Part shown: one piece after another, positions 18,078-27,219 of the stretch
Layout of the letters: every line of letters starts with the position of its first letter
Position numbering within the stretch: the stretch's first letter is position 1
NCBI RefSeq assembly: GCF_019645815.1
Contig: NZ_CP080997.1
Span: 2,608,880-2,672,879 of the forward strand
Source of the DNA: Mycolicibacter heraklionensis
Lineage (GTDB): Bacteria > Actinomycetota > Actinomycetes > Mycobacteriales > Mycobacteriaceae
Direction: 5' to 3'
DNA length: 64,000 nt
Notes under the pieces: generated by a model
The model's input: the letters and a program-made list of their open reading frames with translations, nothing else
Told to the model about the DNA's origin: nothing
The model's database searches: none
Made by a program: the position numbers and the translations under genes

Positions 18078-18236
18078 GGGCTCAGCCTATCTCCCGTGGC
18101 GCCTGCGGCCAGCAAACCCGCGCCGGCCGACCAGCGCCTATGGGTATGCCTAGGGGTTTGGGCACCTCGGCGCGCGCTGGGTCAAACTCCTGTGTACGCT
18201 GACACGAGCATGTGTCTGAGATAAATGGGGGATCAG

Positions 18237-19319
18237 ATGACGCATTCCAGCTATCGATGGTTGACGGCCGGTGTTTTGGCCGGGGGCTGTGCCGGCCTGA
18301 TGGGGCTGACCTCGATGTTCAACGCATCGTTCGCTTTTGGGGAGAGCAACGGCACGGCGTTGATCATGGGCTACGTCCTGACGCCCGATCCCGGTGCGGT
18401 CTACGACCAACGGGTGATGGACCTGTTCATCAATCCCGCCAATCCGTTTCCGGGGCAGTCGGTGTATCCGGGTTACACCCCGGTCGTCGAACCGCTGAAT
18501 CCCTCCGATTACCAACAGAGCCTTCTCGACGCCGCCAAGACCCTGAACCAGGACATTGCGCGTCACCTGGAGGACGGGCCGGTGACGGTGTTCGGCGTCT
18601 CCTCGACCACGGCGATCGCCACTCAGGCCATGATCGACCTCGCCCAGGCCGGCGCGGGCGTACCTGACCCGGCGAATCTGCATTTCGTGCTGGTCGAGGA
18701 TCTGAACTCGCCCAACGGCGGTATCTTTACCCGCTTTCCGCTCGACTTCGGCAGCCTCCCGCCCACCCCCGTCGATACGCCGTACACCACCGACATCTAC
18801 AACTTCGAGTACAGCGGCGCCACCGACTTCCCGAAGTATCCGTTGAATCTGCTGGCGCTGGCGAATTCGATGATGGGCTACCTCTATCTGCATCCGTACC
18901 TGATCACCGGCTACCCCAGCTCTTGGGACCCGAGCGCGATGGCTGACGCGGTGAAGCTTCCGATGTCCGAGGGGTATGACGGTGACACATCGATCTACCT
19001 GATCCCGACCATGAACCTGCCGCTGCTCGAGTCAGTGCGACAGTTCCCGTTGTTCGGGCCGGCAATGGCCGACTTGATTCAGCCCGCGCTGCGGGTGCTG
19101 ATCGACCTGGGCTATGACCGCTCTGATCCCGCCGATATCGTCACCCCGATGTCGTGGGGCATGCCGAGTATCGACTGGGACCTGGTGTCGCAGAATCTCC
19201 AACTCGGTGTCGAGCAGGGCTGGACGGCCGCACAGGTCGACTTGGGTCTGCTGCCGCAGTCCGCGCTGCCGGACCTCTACCCCTACCTGCCGGACCTGTC
19301 GGGTCTGATCGGCACCTAG
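18237..19319 (+). CDS. Secreted PE-PPE-domain (Chp-like) serine hydrolase/acyltransferase
   Basis: This is a 360-residue protein. A signal peptide or membrane anchor (WLTAGVLAGGCAGLMGL) is followed by a PE-PPE domain (PF08237 type). Diagnostic blocks are the nucleophile region VFGVSSTTAIA, LNSPNGGIFTRFP, and FEYSGATDFPKYPLNLL. The domain is an alpha/beta serine hydrolase fold. In Chp1 (Rv3822) and Chp2 (Rv1184c) it transfers acyl groups during assembly of trehalose lipids at the membrane. Here there is no PE or PPE N-terminus. ATG 18237 with GGGGGA at the right distance is preferred to ATG 18225. Its location in a lipid-gene region suggests envelope lipid esterification; this is inference. 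Confidence 0.82.
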   Translation: MTHSSYRWLTAGVLAGGCAGLMGLTSMFNASFAFGESNGTALIMGYVLTPDPGAVYDQRVMDLFINPANPFPGQSVYPGYTPVVEPLNPSDYQQSLLDAAKTLNQDIARHLEDGPVTVFGVSSTTAIATQAMIDLAQAGAGVPDPANLHFVLVEDLNSPNGGIFTRFPLDFGSLPPTPVDTPYTTDIYNFEYSGATDFPKYPLNLLALANSMMGYLYLHPYLITGYPSSWDPSAMADAVKLPMSEGYDGDTSIYLIPTMNLPLLESVRQFPLFGPAMADLIQPALRVLIDLGYDRSDPADIVTPMSWGMPSIDWDLVSQNLQLGVEQGWTAAQVDLGLLPQSALPDLYPYLPDLSGLIGT

Positions 19320-19410
19320 CACGCAGATACGCCGCTACCGCTGGGCGTCGCCGAATCTCAAGCCGCCCAAGGCCGTTGGATACCGGCTGGCCTGTGGGCG
19401 CTGCGAGCCC

Positions 19411-20760
19411 CTACTCCGGGGTGACGTTGAAGACGGCGTCCCACAGACCCTGGATGTCGAAGGGCCCGATGATCCCGGAGTTGTCGAAGATGTTGTACCA
19501 GTAGTCACCGAAGAAGGCCTGAAGCTGCTCGGGTGTGGGCAGGAAGCCGGTGGTGTCGATGACCGGGTCGGGCGGCAGCGGGTTCTTGATGTCGAGCAAC
19601 ACGGTGCCCAGGCGCCACAACCACGCCTGCGTGTCGATCATCTCTGGGTTGGAGATGTTAGCGGTGCCCTCGTCGTAGGCGTCCATCCATTCGCCGATGA
19701 CGGGGTTGCCCGGCCACAGGTCGTCCACGATCTTCACCAGCCAGTAGAAGCTGGGGGTGTTCCAGTCCTCGGGGTTGAAGATGTTGCCGCCGGGCTCGGG
19801 AAGCAGGCACGGCCCGGGACATAGCGGGCTGCCCGGGATGAACGGGTTGAAGGCCAGCAGGGATGAGGCGATCAGCGACTGCAGTGTGCGCGCGAACTCG
19901 ATCGGGTCTGGCAGGTTGAACTTGTCGACGTCGAACGGCTGCATCAGGCTGTCGAAGAAGTTGACGAACGGCGTGCTGAAGTCCATCGCGTAGTAGCTGC
20001 CCGCCCATGGCATCAGTGGGGCGTCCGGGTCGATATTGGGGTAGTCCTCGGGGTTCAGCCCCAGTTCCGCCAGGGTGCGAGTGCCCTCCCAGTAGTACAT
20101 GTCGTTGGCGTAGCCGATGTTGACCATGCCTGGCCCGTTGGGGTCGAAGTAGAACTCGTTGCCGTCCGTCATGTCCGAGAACGGGATCTGGAACCAGTTC
20201 TGGATCAGCGGGAAATTCTGCAGGCCCAGAGCGATCAGCACGCTCCAGAGGGACTGGTCGATCCAGGTGAAGCCGGTGAGCGGGCTGGTCGGCATGGCCG
20301 GCAGGCAGTCCAGACCCGCACAGCTCAGATCGATCGGAATCTGAACATTGGCCAGCATGGACAGCTGCTGCCCGAGGCCGGGGAAGAGTCGGTCCCCCTC
20401 ATGACCGGCGCCGGAGATCTCCGGGAACGGGAACATCATCTGAAGGATGCCCTCGAAGTGCCCCATGTCGCCGGGGTCCTCGCCCCAGGCGTTCGTCGGA
20501 CTTCCGGCCATCCACGGGCCGCTGTAGAACAGCGACTTCGCCAGCGTGTCCATCGCGTGGATCTCGTTCGCCGGAATGTTGACCAGTGCCTGGAACAGGT
20601 TCAGCGGAACGTTCAACAGTGATTCGCCGGCGCTGAGCTGCGGATCCAAGTGCACCGTGGGCAGCTCCGGAAGCGCGGGCGCCCCCGGAGCGACGGCGAT
20701 GAGTCCAGCGGTGGTGACAGCCAGCCCCGCGGAAAAGTACGAACGCAAGGCTGCAACCAT
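19411..20760 (-). CDS. Secreted mycobacterial protein of unknown function (paralogue 1)
   Basis: This is a 449-residue protein with a signal peptide (LRSYFSAGLAVTTAGLIAVAPG). It shares a mosaic of conserved blocks with the gene at 21001: NLFQALVNIPANE, NAWGEDPGDMGHF, LMPWAG, FFDSLMQP and SPLCPGPC. The mature part is rich in Asn, Pro, Asp and aromatic residues, and two Cys pairs suggest extracytoplasmic disulphides. No enzymatic motif is recognised. The open frame starts at 20940, but ATG 20760 has a strong SD (GGAGG) and starts directly at the signal peptide. A hairpin upstream ends the transcript of the paralogue. It converges with the PE-PPE-domain gene across 91 bp. Confidence 0.8.
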   Translation of the reverse strand: MVAALRSYFSAGLAVTTAGLIAVAPGAPALPELPTVHLDPQLSAGESLLNVPLNLFQALVNIPANEIHAMDTLAKSLFYSGPWMAGSPTNAWGEDPGDMGHFEGILQMMFPFPEISGAGHEGDRLFPGLGQQLSMLANVQIPIDLSCAGLDCLPAMPTSPLTGFTWIDQSLWSVLIALGLQNFPLIQNWFQIPFSDMTDGNEFYFDPNGPGMVNIGYANDMYYWEGTRTLAELGLNPEDYPNIDPDAPLMPWAGSYYAMDFSTPFVNFFDSLMQPFDVDKFNLPDPIEFARTLQSLIASSLLAFNPFIPGSPLCPGPCLLPEPGGNIFNPEDWNTPSFYWLVKIVDDLWPGNPVIGEWMDAYDEGTANISNPEMIDTQAWLWRLGTVLLDIKNPLPPDPVIDTTGFLPTPEQLQAFFGDYWYNIFDNSGIIGPFDIQGLWDAVFNVTPE

Positions 20761-20937
20761 CCCGATTTCCTCCAACACGCTAAAGTAAGTACCGACGCGG
20801 CTCGGCCGCGTACGGTTCATGCAATCTACCAAAGTGTTACCTGAGCGCAAATCGAGAGTCACATGTCGGCAATCGATGCAGACGCTGTATTTGGCATGAG
20901 AACGATCGGGCAATCGAGGCGCTAGCGCCCCGAAACG

Positions 20938-20976
20938 CACGGCAGCCCGGCCGTGTGAACGGGCCGGGCTGCCGTG
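20938..20976 (-). terminator. Perfect 15-bp hairpin terminator
   Basis: The arms 20938-20952 (cacggcagcccggcc) and 20962-20976 (ggccgggctgccgtg) pair perfectly around a 9-nt loop. It lies 24 bp beyond the stop of the 601-residue gene and before its paralogue, so the paralogues are probably separate transcription units. No T-tract follows, as is common in mycobacteria. Confidence 0.75.
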
Positions 20977-21000
20977 AGGTCGCGCTGACGCGGAGTCGAT

Positions 21001-22806
21001 CTAGAAGGGGAACCAGCTCGCGAGCTCGCTCCACAGCGCGTCGAGATCGGTGACGAGTCCGCCGCTCGGGTCGAGGAACCGCAGGAAATCGTCCCAGAGC
21101 AGCAGCGAATTCTTGCCGCCGAAGTCACCGATCTCCTGCTCGTCCAGCGGCAGGTCGGGGTTCCAAGTCGGCGGCATGTAGTAACCGGTCTCGGGGTTGA
21201 TCGGCCACGGCCCCAGCAGGCCCGGGTCGGTCAAGATCCCGCCATTGACGGCCAGGGCCGGCAGATAGGGGTTGATGTCCGCGAGCATGTCGATGATCTG
21301 GTTGTGGGTGTCCGCGTCGAAGGTGAACATCCCGGTCTGCAGAGCAGAGATACCGGCCAGGATCTGCTCGTCGGTCCCGCCGTTGGCATTGCCGACGGCG
21401 TTCTCCCCTGTCTGCTCGGTCAGGTCGATCCACTGCTGGATCAGTGGGTTGGGGGCGCCGATGGCCTGGATCGACTTGACGAGGTCCAGGCTGGTCACTC
21501 CCCACGGCGGGGCGATCGGCGGCATGTTGCACAGTCCCGGGCACAGCGGGCTGCCGGCGACGTACGGGTTGAAGTCGACCACCATTCCGGCGATCAGCGC
21601 CTTCATGGCCTGGAAGACGTCGTCGGAACTACCGAAGTGGAAGCCGGTGAGCGGGTCGTCGCCGTTGACGCTCCAGTCGACCGGCTGCATCAGGCTGTCA
21701 AACCACCGCCCGAGGGGCCCGAACGGGTCCAGCTTGAAGGTCAGGCCCGCCCACGGCATCAGATTGACCTGGTTGCCGTACTCGTCGAGGTAGACGCTGC
21801 CGTCGGGATTGAGGAGCGGATGCGTGCCCGGGTAGCCGAACCCAGGCTGGGCCTCGCTGCCCGGGACCGCGTCCAGCGGTGAGCCCGGCACGGCCCCGCC
21901 CTCACCCACGCCGGCATCCGGGTTGGCGATGCCGCCGGAGGTCGGGTTGTCGGGGTCACTCCACGGGCTGTCCGGGAACTTGTAGCCGTTCAACATGTCC
22001 TGGATCGGCACCTTGAGCCAGTACTTGAACAGGTCCAGCTGATTGTCGTCGTTAGGGAAATTGGTGAACTTCAGGAAGAAGTTCAACGTCGCGTCCAAAC
22101 CGGTGATCCCGGTGATCGGCTCGACCGGAGACATCGGGTAACACTGGATCGAGTCACACGACGCGCTGATCGGCAACAGGGCCGCGGCGAACATCGCGAA
22201 CTGCTGGCCCCAGCCCGCCGTGCCGTTGGCCAACGCATCCGGATCGATCGCCGGGTCGAAGGCACCGGAGAGCTGCGGGGCGAACGGAAGCATGAAGTCC
22301 ATGATCGCCATGAAGTGGCCCGGGTCGCCCGGGTCCTCACCCCAGATATTGGTGGCACTCGGGGTGAACCAGTTGCCGGTGAAGAAGAACGAGTTCGCCA
22401 AGACGTTGGTGGCCTGCACCTCGTTGTACGGGATGTTGACGAAATCCTGGAACAGGTTGAACGGAATGTTGAGCAACGACGCCTCGGCCGCCAGCATCAC
22501 GGCCCGCTCGGCGGCGCTCAGGTCCGAAGCCCACGGGGCGACCGGCGAGAGCGGGGTGACCGCCGCGACGGCGGTCGCTGCGGCGACGGCGGCGCCAGCT
22601 GTCGCGTACCGACGCTGGGGCGCCGTCAGGCGGGTACCGGCAGTCGCAGATCGACGCTGTGGCGCCGCACGATGCGCGCCGGCAGTCGCGGATCGGCGCT
22701 GCGGGATGGCCACCGGGCCCCCGGCGATCGCGAATCGTCGCTGCGGCACCGCTCGATGCGCTCCGCCCGTTGTGTACCGACGCTGACGCGTCCCCCCATT
22801 AATCAC
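21001..22806 (-). CDS. Secreted mycobacterial protein with five N-terminal Arg-rich repeats (paralogue 2)
   Basis: This is a 601-residue protein of unknown function. Residues 7-76 are five 14-residue repeats of the form PQRRSATAGAHRAA. The last repeat merges into the hydrophobic core of a signal peptide (AAVAAATAVAAV). The mature region shares NLFQDFVNIPYNE, NIWGEDPGDPGHF, LMPWAG, WFDSLMQP and SPLCPGLC with the 449-residue neighbour. A Gly/Pro/Asp-rich insert around residues 280-330 explains part of its greater length. GTG 22806 has SD GAGGGGG upstream, so the repeats appear to be translated. The AT-rich gap 22807-22958 probably holds its promoter. Confidence 0.8.
   Translation of the reverse strand: MINGGTRQRRYTTGGAHRAVPQRRFAIAGGPVAIPQRRSATAGAHRAAPQRRSATAGTRLTAPQRRYATAGAAVAAATAVAAVTPLSPVAPWASDLSAAERAVMLAAEASLLNIPFNLFQDFVNIPYNEVQATNVLANSFFFTGNWFTPSATNIWGEDPGDPGHFMAIMDFMLPFAPQLSGAFDPAIDPDALANGTAGWGQQFAMFAAALLPISASCDSIQCYPMSPVEPITGITGLDATLNFFLKFTNFPNDDNQLDLFKYWLKVPIQDMLNGYKFPDSPWSDPDNPTSGGIANPDAGVGEGGAVPGSPLDAVPGSEAQPGFGYPGTHPLLNPDGSVYLDEYGNQVNLMPWAGLTFKLDPFGPLGRWFDSLMQPVDWSVNGDDPLTGFHFGSSDDVFQAMKALIAGMVVDFNPYVAGSPLCPGLCNMPPIAPPWGVTSLDLVKSIQAIGAPNPLIQQWIDLTEQTGENAVGNANGGTDEQILAGISALQTGMFTFDADTHNQIIDMLADINPYLPALAVNGGILTDPGLLGPWPINPETGYYMPPTWNPDLPLDEQEIGDFGGKNSLLLWDDFLRFLDPSGGLVTDLDALWSELASWFPF
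22579..22788 (-). repeat. Five tandem 42-bp coding repeats
   Basis: Residues 7-20, 21-34, 35-48, 49-62 and 63-76 of the overlapping gene are exact 14-residue periods with the core QRR-x-A-T-A-G. All five units are in frame without indels. They extend the positively charged region in front of a signal-peptide core. Confidence 0.85.
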
Positions 22807-22958
22807 ACATCCCCCTCATAGTCCCCCACGGACCGTGACAGCATATAGGTGCCGCAGCCGTGGTGTCTAAGCGAGCAGTGATTAACTTACATCACTTGAG
22901 GAATGTTTTCCGCTCAGTTCCACGTAATCTTGCGCAAAGGCTGATCAAAAGCTCGCAT

Positions 22959-23678
22959 TCAGCTATCTCGCCACGCGAGATCGCCATAGCCGTTGAGATG
23001 AGCGACCTCGCCGACCGGCTTGCGGGTGGTCGGGCCGTAGCGACCACGGGGCCAACCGAGCGGCACGATGCAACAGGGCGTGACCGCGTGCGGCAGTCGC
23101 AGGATGCGCCGCACCGCACGCTGATTCCACAGCGGAAGGGTGATCAGAGACGCTCCCAAGCCCATGGCACGGGCAGCGAGAAGCAGGTTCTGCACGCTTG
23201 GGTAGATCGATCCCCAGTAGGCGGATTCCGCGATGTGCGGCATGCGCACCACCGGCAGTCGGCCCTCCCGGGCACCCAGCCGCAGGCAGGCCACCACCAA
23301 CACCGGCAGTTCGGCGAAATGGTCAATCTGCCACTCCATTGCCCGCGCAATACCGGCGATCGATTCATCGGTCTTGATTTTTCGCCGCAATACCACGTCG
23401 CGCTGAATTTTCCACGCCTGCCGATAACGTTTCGCCAATTCTTCCTTGACGCGGCGATCCTTCACGACGATGAATTCCCAGTTCTGTCCGTCATTTCCGG
23501 TGGGGGCGCGCAGCGCCAGCTCGATGCACTTGAGCACCACCGCGTCATCGACCGGATCGGAGTACACCCTGCGTATCGCGCGCTGGGTCATCATGGCCTC
23601 CGCCAGCGGCATGTCCAGCCGGGCCAACGCCTCGGCAGTTGTCGGCACGTGAGTGTAAGTGAACTCGGATTCAGGCAT
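22959..23678 (-). CDS. Nitroreductase family flavoprotein
   Basis: This is a 239-residue FMN-dependent oxidoreductase. It has an Arg-rich N-terminal flavin-binding block (QRAIRRVYSDP), the segment RAPTGNDGQNWEFIVV and GLGASLITLP late in the protein, all typical of the nitroreductase superfamily. The physiological substrate is unknown. ATG 23678 overlaps the end of the DUF2505 gene by 8 bp, so it is the third gene of a tight operon: flavodoxin-like, DUF2505, nitroreductase. The flavodoxin-like partner could supply electrons. Confidence 0.85.
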   Translation of the reverse strand: MPESEFTYTHVPTTAEALARLDMPLAEAMMTQRAIRRVYSDPVDDAVVLKCIELALRAPTGNDGQNWEFIVVKDRRVKEELAKRYRQAWKIQRDVVLRRKIKTDESIAGIARAMEWQIDHFAELPVLVVACLRLGAREGRLPVVRMPHIAESAYWGSIYPSVQNLLLAARAMGLGASLITLPLWNQRAVRRILRLPHAVTPCCIVPLGWPRGRYGPTTRKPVGEVAHLNGYGDLAWRDS

Positions 23679-24174
23679 TTTCACCCAGCCAGGTCGTGGT
23701 GAAGCGTTGGATCTCCGGAATACCTTGCGCGAATTCACGGGCAAGGAAGGTCTCAATTGGACCACCCACTAATGGCACTTTGAACCGGATGGTGCCAGTC
23801 AGCGCCAGCCTCGAGCCGGTGCCGTCGCGCTCGAGTACCGCGGCTCCGGTGCCCGACCCTGGGGCGCCGGTCACCGCGACGGCGATCTCGCCATCGACCC
23901 GGCCGTCGCCGGCCGGCGTCCACACCTCGGTGGTGACGATGTTGAGGTCACCCCGATACACCTTGGCCAACATGCCGGGTAACGCGCCGTGGCGCAGGTC
24001 CTCGGTCACCACCACCTGAACCCGGCCGGCCGTGTCGACGTCGAGGGAATCGAGGGTCTTGCTTCCGCCAAAGGCCTCAAGCCGGGCCAGCCAATAGGAG
24101 CGGTCCCCGAAGGCACCGTGTACCTGCTCGACGGATGCAGGTGAGGCGAATGTCACCTCAAAGGAACGGGGCAT
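23671..24174 (-). CDS. DUF2505 family protein
   Basis: This is a 167-residue protein resembling the DUF2505 family of mycobacterial proteins, which look like START/SRPBCC-type lipid- or small-molecule-binding folds. It has the N-terminal PRSFEVTFASPASVEQVH and the C-terminal GIPEIQRFTTTWL. No catalytic residues are recognised. It lies 22 bp after the flavodoxin-like gene and overlaps the nitroreductase by 8 bp, so all three are co-transcribed. It may bind the substrate or product of the reductase pair; that is speculative. Confidence 0.75.
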   Translation of the reverse strand: MPRSFEVTFASPASVEQVHGAFGDRSYWLARLEAFGGSKTLDSLDVDTAGRVQVVVTEDLRHGALPGMLAKVYRGDLNIVTTEVWTPAGDGRVDGEIAVAVTGAPGSGTGAAVLERDGTGSRLALTGTIRFKVPLVGGPIETFLAREFAQGIPEIQRFTTTWLGENA

Positions 24175-24196
24175 GACTGCTGGCCTCTCATTTGCC

Positions 24197-24877
24197 TCAT
24201 TTGCCGAACAACCGGCTCACCAGGCCCGCGGCGAACTTGCGGACCTTGTCGAGCTGCTCGGGCTGGACGTTGGTGGGCGGCAGGCGCAGCCCCAGGTAGC
24301 GCTCCCGGTAGCGGCCGCTGCCCAGGTAGCTGGTCAACGCAAGCATCGAGCGCAGCGGGTCGCCGGGATAGGTGAGGTGAATCTCGTCCTGATAGCGACC
24401 GCCGCATTCCTCGCCCAGCCGGCACACCTCGGCATAGTTCTCCTGCCAGAACTCGCGGCATACGGTGAACACCACGAACGGCTTGCCGTCCAGCAGCTTG
24501 CGTGCCTCATCCGATTTCAGGAACGACCTGATCGGCATGGCGGGCGCTTTCCACCAGGTCGGCGAGCCGATGCAGATCAAGTCGTACTCACCGTCGCGCA
24601 CCGCGTCGGGAGTGCGGATCTCCCCCGTCTCGCCCCGCTGCTGCGCCTTGAGCACGCTGAGCATGTCCGGCCACACCCGGCGCAGCGGGAACTGCGCGAA
24701 ACGCTGGGAGTAGTGCGGGTCGGTGAATTCGATGCCTGCTTTGACCACCTCGCAGCCCCGCTGTGCGAACACCTCGCCGGCGGCCTCGAGGACCTTGAGG
24801 GACTGCCCGGAGAAGCTGTAGTACAACAACAGGATCCGCGGCGCTCGCCCGCTGCGCTCGCTGGACTCAACAGCCAT
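24197..24877 (-). CDS. Flavodoxin-like (NADPH-dependent FMN reductase fold) protein
   Basis: This is a 226-residue protein. The N-terminal ILLLYYSFSGQS is a flavodoxin FMN-phosphate loop, and CIGSPTWWKAPAMP is the second FMN-contact loop. It likely carries or transfers electrons through bound FMN. ATG 24877 is chosen because AGGAGG stands 6 nt upstream. The frame stays open to 25159 only because it runs through three 57-bp repeats, whose translation is improbable. It is the first gene of the operon with DUF2505 and nitroreductase genes. Confidence 0.85.
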   Translation of the reverse strand: MAVESSERSGRAPRILLLYYSFSGQSLKVLEAAGEVFAQRGCEVVKAGIEFTDPHYSQRFAQFPLRRVWPDMLSVLKAQQRGETGEIRTPDAVRDGEYDLICIGSPTWWKAPAMPIRSFLKSDEARKLLDGKPFVVFTVCREFWQENYAEVCRLGEECGGRYQDEIHLTYPGDPLRSMLALTSYLGSGRYRERYLGLRLPPTNVQPEQLDKVRKFAAGLVSRLFGK

Positions 24878-24891
24878 CTGTGCCTCCTGAT

Positions 24892-25062
24892 TCATACGGC
24901 GGTCCCAGCTTCGGCTCTCCTCCGTCGAGCCTCGCTGAACCGCCGGGTTCATGCGGCGGTCCCAGCTTCGGCTCTCCTCCGTCGAGCCTCGCTGAACCGC
25001 CGGGTTCATGCGGCGGTCCCAGCTTCGGCTCTCCTCCGTCGAGCCTCGCTGAACCGCCGGGT
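24892..25062. repeat. Minisatellite, three 57-bp tandem copies (MIRU/VNTR-like)
   Basis: The copies are 24892-24948, 24949-25005 and 25006-25062. They are identical except for one base near the left edge of copy 1 (tcatacgg versus tcatgcgg). Each copy can fold through accgcc/ggcggt and, on the minus strand, contains GGAGGAG and an ATG. The array lies between two divergent genes, in the position where their promoters or 5' UTRs should be. Confidence 0.93.
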
Positions 25063-25099
25063 CCGACCGTGCGGTGCATCGACTGCCCGTCAAGCGTAT

Positions 25100-25105
25100 T
25101 AGGCT
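25100..25105 (+). promoter_or_regulatory. Candidate -10 box for a leaderless methyltransferase mRNA
   Basis: TAGGCT ends 8 nt before GTG 25113 and fits TANNNT. No SD precedes the GTG. The minisatellite ends 37 bp upstream, so the -35 region abuts the repeats. Confidence 0.4.
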
Positions 25106-25112
25106 CGCCGAC

Positions 25113-25943
25113 GTGGCAGACAAGATCCCCGTCGACCTGCACGGCGCCGCGGCAACCATGCTGACGACGCTCTACCTCAAGGCACTCGACGCCGATTTCG
25201 ACTCCCCCGTGCTGGGTGATCGGTACGCCAGAGAGGCGGTCGAGCGCATCGACTTCGACTGGGATGCCCTTAAGGCTCCCGGCCGCTGGGCTCCCCTGGT
25301 GACGGTGCGAACCGCCCAGTACGACATCTGGGCGCGCCAGTTCCTGGCCAGCCACCCGGATGCGACCGTCATTCACCTCGGCTGCGGTATGGACGCCCGG
25401 GTCTTCCGGATCGATCCAGGGCCCGAGGTGGCCTGGTACGACGTCGACCAGCCACCGGTGATCGCGCTGCGCAAGCAGGTTTACCCCGACCGCCCGGGTT
25501 ACCACCTGGTGGCGACGTCGGCGACCGACCCGTCGTGGCTCGACGATATTCCCACCGATCGCCCGGTCCTGCTGCTGGCCGAGGGCATCAGCATGTACCT
25601 GTCCGAGGCCGACGGTGTGGCACTGCTGCAGAGCATCGTCGACCGGTTCCCGGCCGGCGAACTGCAGATCGACTTCTACAACTGGTTCGGGATCAAGACC
25701 CAGAAGACCCATCGGTTGCAGCGACAGTCCGGCGCCACCCTGCACTGGGCCGTCAACGATCCCAGCGACATTCTGGACAAGGTCACCGGCATTCGGCTGC
25801 TGGCGGCGGCGAATTTCTTCGATGCGGAGACCTTCAGTCGGGTCCCGGCCGGGTTCCGGCGTTCCAGCCGCCTGGCTCGGGCGGTGCGGCCGCTGCGCGG
25901 AATGCTGCAGTACCACCGCTACGCCTTCGGCCCGGTCAGCTGA
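25113..25943 (+). CDS. PF04072-type (LCM family) SAM-dependent methyltransferase
   Basis: This is a 276-residue protein of the leucine-carboxyl-methyltransferase-like family, abundant in mycobacteria and including polyketide O-methyltransferases. The diagnostic blocks are [14 protein letters not shown], the SAM motif [26 protein letters not shown] and [12 protein letters not shown]. It may methylate a polyketide or fatty acyl carboxyl or hydroxyl. GTG 25113 is preferred over the upstream ATG 25074 because a -10 box fits a leaderless start and the extra residues are not family-like. Its 3' end overlaps the convergent papA5 stop by 8 bp. A role in the neighbouring PKS pathway is inferred. Confidence 0.85.
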   Translation: MADKIPVDLHGAAATMLTTLYLKALDADFDSPVLGDRYAREAVERIDFDWDALKAPGRWAPLVTVRTAQYDIWARQFLASHPDATVIHLGCGMDARVFRIDPGPEVAWYDVDQPPVIALRKQVYPDRPGYHLVATSATDPSWLDDIPTDRPVLLLAEGISMYLSEADGVALLQSIVDRFPAGELQIDFYNWFGIKTQKTHRLQRQSGATLHWAVNDPSDILDKVTGIRLLAAANFFDAETFSRVPAGFRRSSRLARAVRPLRGMLQYHRYAFGPVS

Positions 25944-27192
25944 CGCCGGCGGCGTGCTGATCGGCGATATCGCACAGCAGCGCGCGAATCGCCTCCACCG
26001 AGCGCTCCGGCGCCGGCCCGTGGGAGTGGTATTCGATGTTGAGCTGCCCGGAGAAGATCTGGGTGAAGTAGATGTCGATACCGGCGCTCACCGCGAAATA
26101 GAGCTCGCCGTGTGTCGTGGTCACCTCTACCCCCGGTGGTGTCCGCACCGGGGGAACCAGACCGTTGTTGCTCAGTACGACGACGTCGGGCAGGCCCGGC
26201 GGGTTTCCGACGTACTGCGGGCTGAAGTGCAACCGGGACTGTTGGATCACGCCTTCGTCGAGGTCCTTCTGGAAGTTCGTGGCGATGTCGCGAGCCATCT
26301 CGACCAGGTCGGTCTTGGCGTCGACCTCGGCGAGGTAGGTGGCCAGCCCGATCGGGTTGGTGCATCCGGTGGCCGAAACCGGCGGTGACAGAAAGTATCT
26401 CAAGTCGACGGTGTAGACGTAGGGCACCGGGATACTCAGCTTGCCGCGCAGCTGCCATTCGGCGATCAAAACCGCGGCCGACAGCACCGCGTGCAGGCTG
26501 AGGTCGTGGGCCCGGCCGAACGCGACCACGTTGTCGGTCTGGGTTTCGGTCAGCCGGCACGACGCCATCGGCACCAGCACCGGCGACGACGGCGTCTCCT
26601 GTCCGACGGCCCGCCGGGTGGGCGGTAGGTCGTAGGCGAACAGCGCCGGCATGAACCGCTCGATCCCGGAGCGCTGCTGCTTCTCGATCCCCCGATCGGC
26701 CAGCACCGCCTCGATGGACAGCGGAGCGGGTTCGACGTTGATCGCACCGATCCGGCCGGTGGTGACCAGGTCGGTGTAGAAGGACAGCATCTCTTCGATC
26801 AGCGCATACATGTGGTGGCCGTCGGCGACGGCGTGGTGCACGTACAGCGTCGGCTGGGCCTGCCCGTCGCGGATGATCACCCGCATCGCCACCAGCGACT
26901 CCGTCTGGTCGAAGTGCGGGGCGGGTGGCTGCGCGTCGGGTCCGTCGAGTTCGATGACCTCGATGCCGTCGGGCATCAGGTCGTCGGTGACGAACTGGTG
27001 GCGCCCGTCGGGCAGGCGCTCCAGGCGCCCGGTGAGGATCGGATGCGCCTCCAGCAGCGCCTCGTAGGCCTCCGAGAGCAGATCGATGTCGACCGGACCG
27101 GTGACGTGTGCGGCGAGGCCCACGAAATTGTGGGTTTCGGCCAGCATCTCCTCACTGATCGCCAGCTTCCGAATGACCGACGTGGCAAACAC
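25936..27192 (-). CDS. papA5: PapA5-like polyketide-associated acyltransferase
   Basis: This is a 418-residue condensation-fold acyltransferase. HHAVADG near residue 120 is the catalytic HxxxD(G). The start [15 protein letters not shown], the block [12 protein letters not shown] and the end [12 protein letters not shown] match M. tuberculosis PapA5, which transfers mycocerosic acids from Mas onto the two hydroxyls of phthiocerol. Here it would esterify a diol made by the PKSs, but no mas gene is in the window, so the acyl donor is unknown. GTG 27192 has SD AGGAGA and starts 27 bp after ppsE. In M. tuberculosis drrABC separates ppsE and papA5; here they are adjacent. Confidence 0.92.
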   Translation of the reverse strand: MFATSVIRKLAISEEMLAETHNFVGLAAHVTGPVDIDLLSEAYEALLEAHPILTGRLERLPDGRHQFVTDDLMPDGIEVIELDGPDAQPPAPHFDQTESLVAMRVIIRDGQAQPTLYVHHAVADGHHMYALIEEMLSFYTDLVTTGRIGAINVEPAPLSIEAVLADRGIEKQQRSGIERFMPALFAYDLPPTRRAVGQETPSSPVLVPMASCRLTETQTDNVVAFGRAHDLSLHAVLSAAVLIAEWQLRGKLSIPVPYVYTVDLRYFLSPPVSATGCTNPIGLATYLAEVDAKTDLVEMARDIATNFQKDLDEGVIQQSRLHFSPQYVGNPPGLPDVVVLSNNGLVPPVRTPPGVEVTTTHGELYFAVSAGIDIYFTQIFSGQLNIEYHSHGPAPERSVEAIRALLCDIADQHAAGVS

Positions 27193-27219
27193 TTTCGGTT
27201 CTCTCCTAAATCAGAAGGC

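Noticed and set aside
24892..25062. CRISPR array
   Set aside because: The 57-bp units are directly adjacent with no spacers, and there are no cas genes.
24878..25159. N-terminal extension of the flavodoxin-like gene containing three 19-residue repeats
   Set aside because: The frame is open only because the 57-bp repeat is a multiple of three; ATG 24877 has a much better ribosome-binding site and family-like start.
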